Shown: positions 15,818 to 23,516 of the stretch, piece by piece | Layout of the letters: each line of letters begins with the position of its first letter | Numbering within the stretch: position 1 is the stretch's first letter | Origin: an uncultured Lachnospiraceae bacterium | GTDB taxonomy: Bacteria; Bacillota; Clostridia; Lachnospirales; Lachnospiraceae | DNA: 38,202 nt | Direction: 5' to 3' | Assembly (NCBI GenBank): GCA_910579935.1 | Contig: CAJTVQ010000039.1 | Span: 1 to 38,202 of the forward strand | The notes under the pieces: model-generated | The model's input: the letters and a program-made list of their open reading frames with translations, nothing else | Told to the model about the DNA's origin: nothing | Databases searched by the model: none | Translations under genes and position numbers: made by a program

Positions 15818-16140
15818 CCTGGAGTGAGCAGATGATTACCATCGGAATGGTGGTTTTAGGCACGGTATTGACACGCTTCCTGCCTTTTTTGCTTTTCCCG
15901 TCAGGAAAACCGACACCGAAATACATACAGTATCTTGGAAAAGTGCTTCCTCCGGCCGTATTCGGCCTGTTGGTATTGTACTGCCTGAAAAACGTCAGCC
16001 TGTTTACGGGGAATCATGGAATACCGGAGTTTATAGCCATAGCGGTGGTGGCAGCGCTGCATTTATGGAAGCGGCAGATGCTGGTCTCCATAGCGGGAGG
16101 TACGGTCTGCTATATGCTGTTGGTGCAGTTTGTGTTTTAG
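15814..16140 (+). CDS. azlD: AzlD-family branched-chain amino acid exporter small subunit
   Basis: A 108-residue protein with three to four membrane spans: MITIGMVVLGTVLTRFLPF, the following YLGKVLPPAVFGLLVLYCL, and a C-terminal VSIAGGTVCYMLLVQFVF. The TRFLPF motif and PPAVFGLLV are typical of AzlD. The ATG at 15814 overlaps the azlC stop, and the pair would form one export complex in the cytoplasmic membrane. It ends 19 bases before the GH13 remnant on the other strand. Confidence 0.9.
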   Translation: MTWSEQMITIGMVVLGTVLTRFLPFLLFPSGKPTPKYIQYLGKVLPPAVFGLLVLYCLKNVSLFTGNHGIPEFIAIAVVAALHLWKRQMLVSIAGGTVCYMLLVQFVF

Positions 16141-16158
16141 GGCGCGGCGTACATTGTT

Positions 16159-16526
16159 TCAGAGCCGGAGGATACGGGCTCCGTAACCTTGCAGCATGGT
16201 TTCCGGCTTCGCATTTCCGGTATTGTTCCGGTTGCGGTCTGTATCCGCGCTGCGGTCGGAATTTCCGCCTTTTTCCTGTTCCGTATCATACAGGATCTGC
16301 GTCTGCCCTTTTAAGGGGAATGCCTTGCAGGGTTTTGCTTCCAGATTACAATCTATCAGAAAAACACGTTCCCCTAAAGACCGTTCGTAGACAAAGCGGC
16401 CTTTCTTTTTATTCAGGACACGGAAGTCTCCGTGATCTGTTCCATGGAAGTGAAAGCATAGTTGGCAAGTCCCATTTCATCCCCCTGAAACAGAAAAGGG
16501 GTTCCTTTCAGTGTGAACTGCTTCAG
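16159..16526 (-). pseudogene. GH13 alpha-glucosidase remnant with two internal deletions
   Basis: Immediately after the symporter stop the - strand reads LKQFTLKGTPFLFQGDEMGL then NYAFTSMEQITETSV and a stop. This is the late catalytic-domain part of oligo-1,6-glucosidase/alpha-glucosidase enzymes (LKGTPF.FQG.E.G, S.E...). In a different frame it continues RFVYERSLGERVFLIDCNLE and ends YGARILRL, the C-terminal beta domain. Several hundred N-terminal residues and about 100 residues between the two pieces are missing. The enzyme would have hydrolysed the alpha-glucosides imported by the adjacent GPH symporter, a common pairing. It is non-functional. Confidence 0.75.
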
Positions 16527-18041
16527 TTACGTGTTCGTATTGTTTGTTTTTTTTTGCAGTTCCAGACAGATTCTGTCGTATTCCTCTTCATCCAGTTTAT
16601 AGTTCCTTTTATACAGGAAATAGGAAACCAGCATCAGGGCGCAGGGCAGCAGCGTCATGGTGATCAGCAGGCCGGTGCCCTGGCCGGCCGAAACGCCGGC
16701 AGATTCTTTTCCGGCTGCGCCGAAGATGACATCTGAGATGGCGGAGAGCTTTTCCGCTTCGGAAATCAGGTTTTGCGCACATTGCTGCTCCAAATCGGAA
16801 ATCTGATTGGTATAACCGGTGACTCCGAATAGCAGGTATGCGGCAGAAGTAGCGGCGACGATCATCGCGGAACCCGTTTTTGTAATAAAGGGACGCAGGG
16901 AGGTGATGATTCCCCCTTCCCTGGAGCCATATTTGTATTCGTTATATTCCACGGTGTTCATAATGGATATCATCATAACCAGATAGAAGCAGTACTGTCC
17001 GAAGTTAGAAACCATATAGCCTGTTGTCAGCAGCCAGAACCGGCCCATACCGGCGCCGCCAGACAGCAGGGTTACTAACATCAGCATATAACCGGCGGCA
17101 GAAATAACCGTCATAATACCCATTAACTTTTTCCGGCGGAGCCGTTTGGAAATGGCAGGATAAAAAATCATCAGAAACGCGGTGGGAATCATACCCACCG
17201 TCGTGAACAGAGAGTACAGACCGCCGTTGTAACCAAAGGTAAAATAAATATAGGTAGAGCCGATTCCTCCCACGATCAGTCCGTTTCCGACCTGCTGAAT
17301 AAGGAAGACAGTGGCAGCCCATACCAACTGGTCGTTTCGGGAAATGATTCCAAATACCTGCTTTAAAGAAAATTTTTCCTGTTTCTGACCGGCAGGAACC
17401 GTTTCCCTGTGTTCCCGCACTCCCAGCAGTGTAAACAGAATAAATAACGGCGCCAGGATGGCTATGAGCAGGGCGATCCTGCCGTAAGCCACTGCGGTAC
17501 TGCCGCCGATGGCGCCGGAGCCCGCCGTGAACATGGGAATCAGCATGGCTGCTAAAGTATTTCCGATACCTGCGAAAAGGGTTGCCCTGGACGTGAACCG
17601 GTTCCGGGCATTGGCATCGGAACCTAATGCAGGGATCATACCCCAATAGGAAATGTCGCTCATGGTATAGGCAATGCTGAATGCAAAGTACATAAAACCG
17701 AAAAACCATACGAATGTCCAGCCCTGAAGCCGGACGTTGAACAGCAGGTAAATGACAATGGAGGTAGACAAACCGCCCGCCAGCAGCCAGGGTTTGAATT
17801 TGCCGAATCTGGAGCGGGTACGTTCGATCAGGTTGCCCATAATGGGATCGTTCAGTGCATCGAATACCCGTGCAGCAATCATGATGCCGGTAATGGCGGC
17901 AATCTGCGCGCCGTCCAGAGAGCGGGTAAACAGTATAAAGGTCAGAAGATAATTGGTGATGAGGCAGTATACGGCATCCCGCCCGATTGTTCCGAGGGGG
18001 AAGTAGATCAGATTTTTTTTCGTTCTTTTTTCGTTTTCCAT
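16527..18041 (-). CDS. GPH-family (MelB-like) sugar:cation symporter
   Basis: A 504-residue permease with about 12 membrane spans. The start MENEKRTKKNLIYFPLGTIGRDAVY, the motif ALNDPIMGNLIERTRSRFG with KFKPW after it, and YMSDISYWGMIPAL-like text are standard for glycoside-pentoside-hexuronide symporters. ATG 18041 is chosen because AGGAG precedes it (GGATAGGAGACAAA); the frame is open to 18329 but that extension is encoded by a palindromic repeat and the divergent promoter region. The remnant downstream is a GH13 glucosidase, so the substrate was probably an alpha-linked gluco-oligosaccharide. The symporter itself looks complete. Confidence 0.9.
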   Translation of the reverse strand: MENEKRTKKNLIYFPLGTIGRDAVYCLITNYLLTFILFTRSLDGAQIAAITGIMIAARVFDALNDPIMGNLIERTRSRFGKFKPWLLAGGLSTSIVIYLLFNVRLQGWTFVWFFGFMYFAFSIAYTMSDISYWGMIPALGSDANARNRFTSRATLFAGIGNTLAAMLIPMFTAGSGAIGGSTAVAYGRIALLIAILAPLFILFTLLGVREHRETVPAGQKQEKFSLKQVFGIISRNDQLVWAATVFLIQQVGNGLIVGGIGSTYIYFTFGYNGGLYSLFTTVGMIPTAFLMIFYPAISKRLRRKKLMGIMTVISAAGYMLMLVTLLSGGAGMGRFWLLTTGYMVSNFGQYCFYLVMMISIMNTVEYNEYKYGSREGGIITSLRPFITKTGSAMIVAATSAAYLLFGVTGYTNQISDLEQQCAQNLISEAEKLSAISDVIFGAAGKESAGVSAGQGTGLLITMTLLPCALMLVSYFLYKRNYKLDEEEYDRICLELQKKTNNTNT

Positions 18042-18120
18042 TTTGTCTCCTATCCGCGTACAGGATATCGTGTGTTTCCTGACTGCTTTTTGTGTGAATA
18101 AGTGAATCGCGGTATACTTT

Positions 18121-18126
18121 ATTATA
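18121..18126 (-). promoter_or_regulatory. Probable -10 element of the symporter gene
   Basis: TATAAT on the - strand lies 80 bases before the symporter ATG. No good -35 hexamer is found at 16-18 bases, so activation by a regulator is possible. The palindromic element copy A begins 37 bases upstream. Confidence 0.4.
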
Positions 18127-18162
18127 GCACATGGGAGGACGGAAGGGGAAATTTTTAAAGGG

Positions 18163-18256
18163 CAGACAGATTGTTTGGTTGTGAAGGAGGACGCCCCTGC
18201 CGCCGCGGAATCCCTTTGGCTGGAGCGTTGCCTTTCACAGCCAAACAATCTGTCTG
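18163..18256. repeat. Palindromic intergenic element, copy A
   Basis: The arms 18163-18184 and 18235-18256 pair over 22 positions, perfect except one G-T wobble, and pairing extends inwards with interruptions (ACGCCCC against GGAGCGT). The interior is GC-rich. The ends match copy B near 9.9 kb. An 11-base direct repeat ATTTTTAAAGG flanks it at 18151-18161 and 18264-18274, as a target-site duplication would. It lies between the divergent symporter and carA promoters. A MITE-like element or a structured RNA/attenuator are the options. Confidence 0.75.
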
Positions 18257-18271
18257 AACCGCTATTTTTAA

Positions 18272-18287
18272 AGGAAAAATTTTTCCT
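18272..18287. promoter_or_regulatory. AGGAAAAATTTTTCCT palindrome upstream of carA
   Basis: A perfect 16-base palindrome ends 7 bases before the carA -35 hexamer. The position fits an operator or an UP-like A/T tract. No regulator can be named from this sequence. Confidence 0.4.
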
Positions 18288-18293
18288 ATTATA

Positions 18294-18322
18294 TTGATGC
18301 GGAAAAAACGTTGTGGTATAAT
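18294..18322 (+). promoter_or_regulatory. carAB promoter
   Basis: TTGATG (18294-18299) and TATAAT (18317-18322) are 17 bases apart, giving a start near 18329 and a leader of about 40 bases before carA. This leader is too short for a PyrR-type attenuator. Confidence 0.8.
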
Positions 18323-18368
18323 GAATCAATTTGGATTAAATTTAGAGAGAGGACGACGGGTAAGAGAG

Positions 18369-19568
18369 ATGCGGGCATTTTTAATTTTGGAGGATGGCAC
18401 CGTTTTTGAAGGGACACAGATCGGCGCCAGAAAAGAAATCATAAGCGAAATTGTATTCAATACGTCCATGGCAGGTTATACGGAAGTGCTGACGGACCCT
18501 TCCTATGCGGGACAGGCTGTCTGCATGACTTATCCCCTGATTGGTAATTACGGGGTCTGCAGAGAGGATATGGAATCGCGCAAACCGTGGCCGGACGGAT
18601 TTATTGTAAGGGAATTGTCAAGGACGGCAAGCAATTTCCGGGCGGATATGACCATTCAGGAATTTTTGGAAGGGCACGGAGTTCCGGGAATTGCCGGAAT
18701 CGATACGAGAGCCCTGACCAGGCTTCTCAGGGAGAAAGGGACGATGAATGGAATGATTACGTCTAATGCAGATTATTCGCTGGAAGATGTCCTGCCCCGT
18801 CTGAAAGAGTATACGACCGGTAAAGTGGTGGAAAAAGTGACCTGTGAACATAAATTTGAAAGGAAGGGCGTAAAGGCGCTGGAAGAGAACGGCGCCATAT
18901 CCGGAAGCGCAAGGTTCAGCCGTGAGAACTATGAAGCGGGTATCCATGAAAAGAGGCCCGGTATGGTAAGGGTGCTGAACGGCGCCGGTAAACGGGTGGC
19001 GCTGCTGGATCTGGGAGCAAAGGACAATATTGCGGATTCGCTTGTGAGCAGAGGCTGCGACGTGACGGTATATCCGGCGTGGACACCGGCGGAAGAAATC
19101 CTTGCGGATGAGCCGGACGGCATTATGCTGAGCAACGGACCCGGCGACCCGAAAGAATGTGTTTCCATTATAAAGGAAATCAGAAAACTGTATGATTCGG
19201 AAATCCCGATTTTTGCCATCTGTCTCGGACATCAGCTGATGGCGCTGGCGATGGGAGCCGATACTTATAAAATGAAATACGGACACCGGGGCGGCAATCA
19301 TCCGGTGAAGGACTTACAGACTGGGAAAGTGTACATTTCGTCCCAAAATCATGGTTATGTGGTAGATACGGACAAGCTGGACCCGCAGACAGCCGTGCCG
19401 GCATTCGTCAATGTGAATGACGGGACGAATGAAGGGCTCGCTTATACGGGAAAGAATATTTTTACGGTGCAGTTCCATCCGGAGGCCTGTCCGGGACCGC
19501 AGGATTCGGGATATCTGTTTGACCGGTTTATTGACAGCATGAAAGACAGCCAAAAAGGGAGGGAATGA
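18369..19568 (+). CDS. carA: Carbamoyl-phosphate synthase small subunit
   Basis: A 399-residue glutaminase subunit that hydrolyses glutamine and channels ammonia to CarB for carbamoyl phosphate, used in arginine and pyrimidine synthesis. The N-terminal domain has FEGTQIGA, FNTSMAGYTEVLTDPSYAGQ and GIAGIDTRALTR; the class I glutaminase domain has LSNGPGDP (255-262), nucleophile Cys285 in FAICLGHQL, and His370/Glu372 in QFHPEAC. ATG 18369 is chosen by homology (MRAFLILEDGTVFEG) and because the -10 box overlaps the possible earlier starts. It is about 40 residues longer than the common 350-360; the extra lies around 163-200 between the two domains. It overlaps carB by four bases. Confidence 0.96.
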   Translation: MRAFLILEDGTVFEGTQIGARKEIISEIVFNTSMAGYTEVLTDPSYAGQAVCMTYPLIGNYGVCREDMESRKPWPDGFIVRELSRTASNFRADMTIQEFLEGHGVPGIAGIDTRALTRLLREKGTMNGMITSNADYSLEDVLPRLKEYTTGKVVEKVTCEHKFERKGVKALEENGAISGSARFSRENYEAGIHEKRPGMVRVLNGAGKRVALLDLGAKDNIADSLVSRGCDVTVYPAWTPAEEILADEPDGIMLSNGPGDPKECVSIIKEIRKLYDSEIPIFAICLGHQLMALAMGADTYKMKYGHRGGNHPVKDLQTGKVYISSQNHGYVVDTDKLDPQTAVPAFVNVNDGTNEGLAYTGKNIFTVQFHPEACPGPQDSGYLFDRFIDSMKDSQKGRE

Positions 19569-22500
19569 AAATGCCAAAGAATCCGAATGTGAAAAAGGTA
19601 CTGGTAATCGGCTCCGGCCCCATCGTCATCGGGCAGGCGGCGGAATTTGACTATGCAGGTACGCAGGCCTGCCGTTCCCTCAAGGAAGAGGGCATCGAAG
19701 TAGTGCTGGTGAATTCCAATCCGGCTACGATCATGACGGACCGGGATATTGCGGATAAAGTATATATCGAACCGTTGACGGCAAAGGTTCTGGAGCAGAT
19801 TATAGAAAAGGAGAAACCGGACAGCGTGCTTCCCACGCTGGGCGGGCAGGCAGGGCTGAATCTCGGTATGGAGCTGGATGAATCCGGTTTCCTGAAAAAG
19901 CATCATGTAACACTGCTGGGGACTACGGCGAAGACGATAAAAAAGGCCGAGGACAGGCTGGAATTTAAAGAGACGATGGAAAAAATCGGCGAGCCCTGTG
20001 CGGCGTCTCTGGTTGTGGAGAATGTGCCGGACGGCGTGGCGTTTGCCGCAGGCATCGGTTATCCGGTGGTACTGCGGCCGGCCTATACGCTGGGCGGTTC
20101 CGGAGGCGGCATCGCACATGATCAGGCGGAGTTGGAGAAAATACTGGAAAACGGCCTGCGGCTGTCCCGTGTGGGACAGGTGCTGGTGGAGCGGTGCATT
20201 GCGGGCTGGAAAGAAATCGAATATGAGGTGATGCGTGACAGTGCGGGCAACTGCATTACGGTCTGCAATATGGAAAATATCGATCCGGTAGGCGTGCATA
20301 CCGGTGACAGTATTGTAGTGGCCCCTTCCCAGACGCTGATGGATAAGGAATACCAGATGCTGCGCAGTTCCGCGCTGAATATTATCAACGAGCTGGAAAT
20401 CACGGGCGGGTGCAATGTGCAGTTTGCGCTGCATCCGACCAGTTTTGAATACTGTGTCATCGAAGTGAACCCGCGTGTCAGCCGTTCGTCCGCGCTGGCT
20501 TCCAAAGCAACGGGGTATCCGATTGCCAAAGTGGCTGCGAAGATTGCACTGGGCTATACGCTGGATGAGATCCGGAATGCGATTACGGGAAAGACCTATG
20601 CCAGTTTTGAACCTGCGCTGGATTATTGTGTGGTAAAGATTCCCAGGCTTCCTTTTGACAAGTTCATAACGGCGAAAAGAACGCTGACGACGCAGATGAA
20701 AGCCACCGGTGAGGTAATGAGTATCTGCACGAACTTTGAGGGAGCGCTGATGAAGGCCATCCGTTCTCTGGAACAGCATGTGGACTGTCTGCTGAGTTAT
20801 GATTTTTCCGGCTTGTCCAAAGAAGAACTGACAGACCGGATGAAGATTGTGGACGATCAGAGAATCTATGTGATCGCGGAAGCGCTTCGCAAGGGAGTGG
20901 ACTATGATACCATCCATGCCATCACGATGATAGACCGCTGGTTTATTGATAAGATTGCCGTTTTGGTGGAGATGGAACAGGCATTGCAGAAGGGGCCGCT
21001 TACGGCGGAATTGTTAAGGGAAGCAAAACGTATGGAATTCCCGGATCAGGTCATCGGCAGGCTGACCGGAAAAACCGGAGAAGAGATTAAGCAGATGCGC
21101 TATGATAACGGCATTACGGCGGCGTTTAAGATGGTAGATACCTGCGCGGCTGAATTTGAGGCAAGCACGCCTTACTATTATTCCTGTTTCGGCAGTGAAA
21201 GCGAAGCGGTGGAAACCAGTCCGCAGAAGAAGGTACTGGTACTGGGCTCCGGCCCCATCCGCATCGGGCAGGGGATTGAGTTCGACTACTGTTCGGTACA
21301 TGCCACCTGGGCCTTTTCCAAAGCAGGCTATGAAACCATTATCGTCAATAACAATCCGGAGACCGTAAGTACGGATTTCGATATTGCGGACAAACTCTAT
21401 TTTGAACCTTTGACGCCGGAGGATGTGGAGAATATCGTCCGTATTGAGAAACCGGACGGTGCCGTGGTGCAGTTTGGCGGGCAGACGGCCATAAAACTGA
21501 CGGAGAGTCTGATGAAAATGGGGGTACCGATTTTCGGCACCAGTGCGGAAAATGTGGATGCGGCAGAGGACCGGGAACTGTTTGACGAGATTTTGGAGAA
21601 ATGCCGGATTCCAAGACCTTCCGGCGGTACGGTATATACGGCAGAGGAGGCAAAGAAGGTGGCGAACCGGCTTGGATATCCGGTGCTGGTGCGGCCTTCC
21701 TATGTGCTGGGCGGTCAGGGAATGCAGATTGCCATTTCCGATGAAGAAGTGGAAGAATTTATGGAAATCATCAACCGGATCGCACAGGACCATCCGATTC
21801 TGGTGGATAAATATTTACAGGGAAAAGAAATCGAAGTGGATGCGGTCTGCGACGGTACGGATATTCTGATACCGGGTATTATGGAACATATCGAAAGGGC
21901 GGGTGTTCATTCCGGTGACAGCATTTCCGTATATCCGGCACAGACTATCAGCAGTAAAGTGAAGGAAACCATTGCAGACTATACGGAGAGGCTGGCAAAA
22001 GCGCTGCAAGTCATCGGACTGATCAATATACAGTTTATTGCAGTGGGAGAGGAAGTCTATGTCATCGAGGTCAATCCCCGCTCTTCCCGTACCGTGCCTT
22101 ATATCAGCAAGGTGACGGGAATTCCGATCGTGGATTTGGCCGCCGGGGTGATCATCGGCAGGACCATACGGGAACTGGGATATGAGCCGGGGCTGCAAAA
22201 GGAAGCGGGCTATGTGGCAGTCAAGATGCCGGTTTTCTCCTTTGAAAAAATCCGCGGCGCAGAAATCAGTTTAGGGCCGGAAATGAAATCCACGGGAGAA
22301 TGTCTGGGTATCTCGAAAACTTTTAACGAAGCGCTGTATAAGGCTTTTCTTGGTGCGGGTATTAACCTGCCGAAGTTCCGGCAGATGATCATAACGGTAA
22401 AGGATGCGGACAAGGGAGAAGCGATTGAAATCGGAAGACGGTTTGAAAAGCTGGGATATACCATATATGCGACCAGAAGTACGGCGAATGCATTGAAAGA

Positions 22501-22771
22501 AGCGGGCGTAAAGGCGCGTAAGGTCAATAAGATCCAGCAGGAGTCCCCTACGGTCATGGACCTGATCTTAGGGCATAAGATCGATCTGGTCATTGATACG
22601 CCCACGCAGGGACGAGACAAGTCCAGGGACGGGTTCTTGATCCGCCGGACAGCCATCGAGACCGGAGTAAACTGTCTGACTTCCCTGGATACGGCCAAAG
22701 CTTTGGTGACCAGCCTGGAAAACGTGGAAGGGGAGGAAGAACTGACACTGGTGGATATTGCATCTTTATGA
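19565..22771 (+). CDS. carB: Carbamoyl-phosphate synthase large subunit
   Basis: A 1068-residue enzyme of normal length. The two homologous halves begin KKVLVIGSGPIVIGQAAEFD (about 10-29) and KKVLVLGSGPIRIGQGIEFD (about 555-574). Each holds an ATP-grasp domain (RPAYTLGGSGGG and RPSYVLGGQGM), with the metal-binding ends IEVNPRVSRSSALAS and IEVNPRSSRTVPY. The first half makes carboxyphosphate and carbamate, the second phosphorylates carbamate. The last about 130 residues are the MGS-like regulatory domain. The start ATG overlaps the carA stop (ATGA). No other pyrimidine or arginine gene is adjacent. Confidence 0.97.
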   Translation: MKMPKNPNVKKVLVIGSGPIVIGQAAEFDYAGTQACRSLKEEGIEVVLVNSNPATIMTDRDIADKVYIEPLTAKVLEQIIEKEKPDSVLPTLGGQAGLNLGMELDESGFLKKHHVTLLGTTAKTIKKAEDRLEFKETMEKIGEPCAASLVVENVPDGVAFAAGIGYPVVLRPAYTLGGSGGGIAHDQAELEKILENGLRLSRVGQVLVERCIAGWKEIEYEVMRDSAGNCITVCNMENIDPVGVHTGDSIVVAPSQTLMDKEYQMLRSSALNIINELEITGGCNVQFALHPTSFEYCVIEVNPRVSRSSALASKATGYPIAKVAAKIALGYTLDEIRNAITGKTYASFEPALDYCVVKIPRLPFDKFITAKRTLTTQMKATGEVMSICTNFEGALMKAIRSLEQHVDCLLSYDFSGLSKEELTDRMKIVDDQRIYVIAEALRKGVDYDTIHAITMIDRWFIDKIAVLVEMEQALQKGPLTAELLREAKRMEFPDQVIGRLTGKTGEEIKQMRYDNGITAAFKMVDTCAAEFEASTPYYYSCFGSESEAVETSPQKKVLVLGSGPIRIGQGIEFDYCSVHATWAFSKAGYETIIVNNNPETVSTDFDIADKLYFEPLTPEDVENIVRIEKPDGAVVQFGGQTAIKLTESLMKMGVPIFGTSAENVDAAEDRELFDEILEKCRIPRPSGGTVYTAEEAKKVANRLGYPVLVRPSYVLGGQGMQIAISDEEVEEFMEIINRIAQDHPILVDKYLQGKEIEVDAVCDGTDILIPGIMEHIERAGVHSGDSISVYPAQTISSKVKETIADYTERLAKALQVIGLINIQFIAVGEEVYVIEVNPRSSRTVPYISKVTGIPIVDLAAGVIIGRTIRELGYEPGLQKEAGYVAVKMPVFSFEKIRGAEISLGPEMKSTGECLGISKTFNEALYKAFLGAGINLPKFRQMIITVKDADKGEAIEIGRRFEKLGYTIYATRSTANALKEAGVKARKVNKIQQESPTVMDLILGHKIDLVIDTPTQGRDKSRDGFLIRRTAIETGVNCLTSLDTAKALVTSLENVEGEEELTLVDIASL

Positions 22772-22817
22772 TAGGAAAAAGATGGGAAAGAGATAGGATT
22801 TAAACGGCGGGTATAGA

Positions 22818-23483
22818 ATGGAAAAGGTAAGGAATTATGCAAAAGAACTGGATAAGATCATAGGCGGACTGAACGCACCGCCTGCGGAAAGAAAAAGCCT
22901 TTTGCTGCATAGCTGCTGTGCGCCGTGCAGCAGTTATGTGATGGAATATCTGAGGGAATATTTTGACCTTACCGTATTCTATTACAACCCCAATATTACG
23001 GAAGACGGGGAATACCAAAAAAGGGTAGAAGAGCAGAAACGCCTGATCGCAGAGTATAACAGACAGGTGGAGGAAGGCTGTTTTGAGGGGATGCATTCTA
23101 CGGCAGCAGCGGGACCGGTAAAGATCATCGAAGGGGATTACGAACCGGAATGTTTTTATGAACTGGCCAGAGGATTGGAGAAGTGTCAGGAAGGCGGAGA
23201 GCGGTGTTTTAAATGTTACCGTTTGCGGCTGGAAAAGACGGCAGCGCTGGCAGCGGAGCGAAACGATGACTATTTCACCACAACACTGACGATCAGTCCG
23301 TTAAAGAATGCACGGAAGCTGAATGAAATCGGAGAAGAGCTGGCACAGAAGTACGGGGTGGCATTTCTTCCTTCGGATTTTAAGAAAAAGGACGGATATA
23401 AGAGGTCCGTGGAACTGTCGGGGCAGTTCGGTCTGTACCGGCAGGATTACTGCGGATGCGTTTACTCAAAAAGCAATTTTTGA
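22818..23483 (+). CDS. queH: Epoxyqueuosine reductase QueH
   Basis: A 221-residue protein of the QueH (formerly DUF208) family, which reduces epoxyqueuosine to queuosine in tRNA anticodons, a non-cobalamin alternative to QueG. Family motifs are HSCCAPCSSYVMEYL (31-45) with Cys33/Cys34, YYNPNITEDGEY, RCFKCYRLRLEKTA with Cys130/Cys133, and QDYCGCVYS with Cys212/Cys214; these cysteines bind an Fe-S cluster and a further metal. ATG 22818 has only a weak ribosome site, so coupling to carB 46 bases upstream is possible. It is followed by argS and tRNA genes, a loose translation neighbourhood. Confidence 0.93.
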   Translation: MEKVRNYAKELDKIIGGLNAPPAERKSLLLHSCCAPCSSYVMEYLREYFDLTVFYYNPNITEDGEYQKRVEEQKRLIAEYNRQVEEGCFEGMHSTAAAGPVKIIEGDYEPECFYELARGLEKCQEGGERCFKCYRLRLEKTAALAAERNDDYFTTTLTISPLKNARKLNEIGEELAQKYGVAFLPSDFKKKDGYKRSVELSGQFGLYRQDYCGCVYSKSNF

Positions 23484-23516
23484 GGCGGATGCGGAACTGG
23501 AATAAGGAGAAGAGGT

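Noticed and set aside
16065..16736. + strand 223-residue frame between azlD and the symporter
   Set aside because: It starts inside azlD and runs across the opposite-strand GH13 remnant and symporter end; no domain or ribosome site supports it.
17005..18132. - strand 375-residue frame overlapping the symporter in another frame
   Set aside because: It is a frame shadow; the symporter frame has the GPH motifs and a good ribosome site.
18042..18329. N-terminal extension of the symporter by 96 residues
   Set aside because: It would translate the palindromic element and the carA promoter; ATG 18041 has a proper AGGAG site and matches the family start.
19442..20917. Long - strand frame opposite carB (491 residues)
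   Set aside because: It is His/Arg-rich nonsense typical of the complement of a GC-rich coding gene, and carB is certain here.
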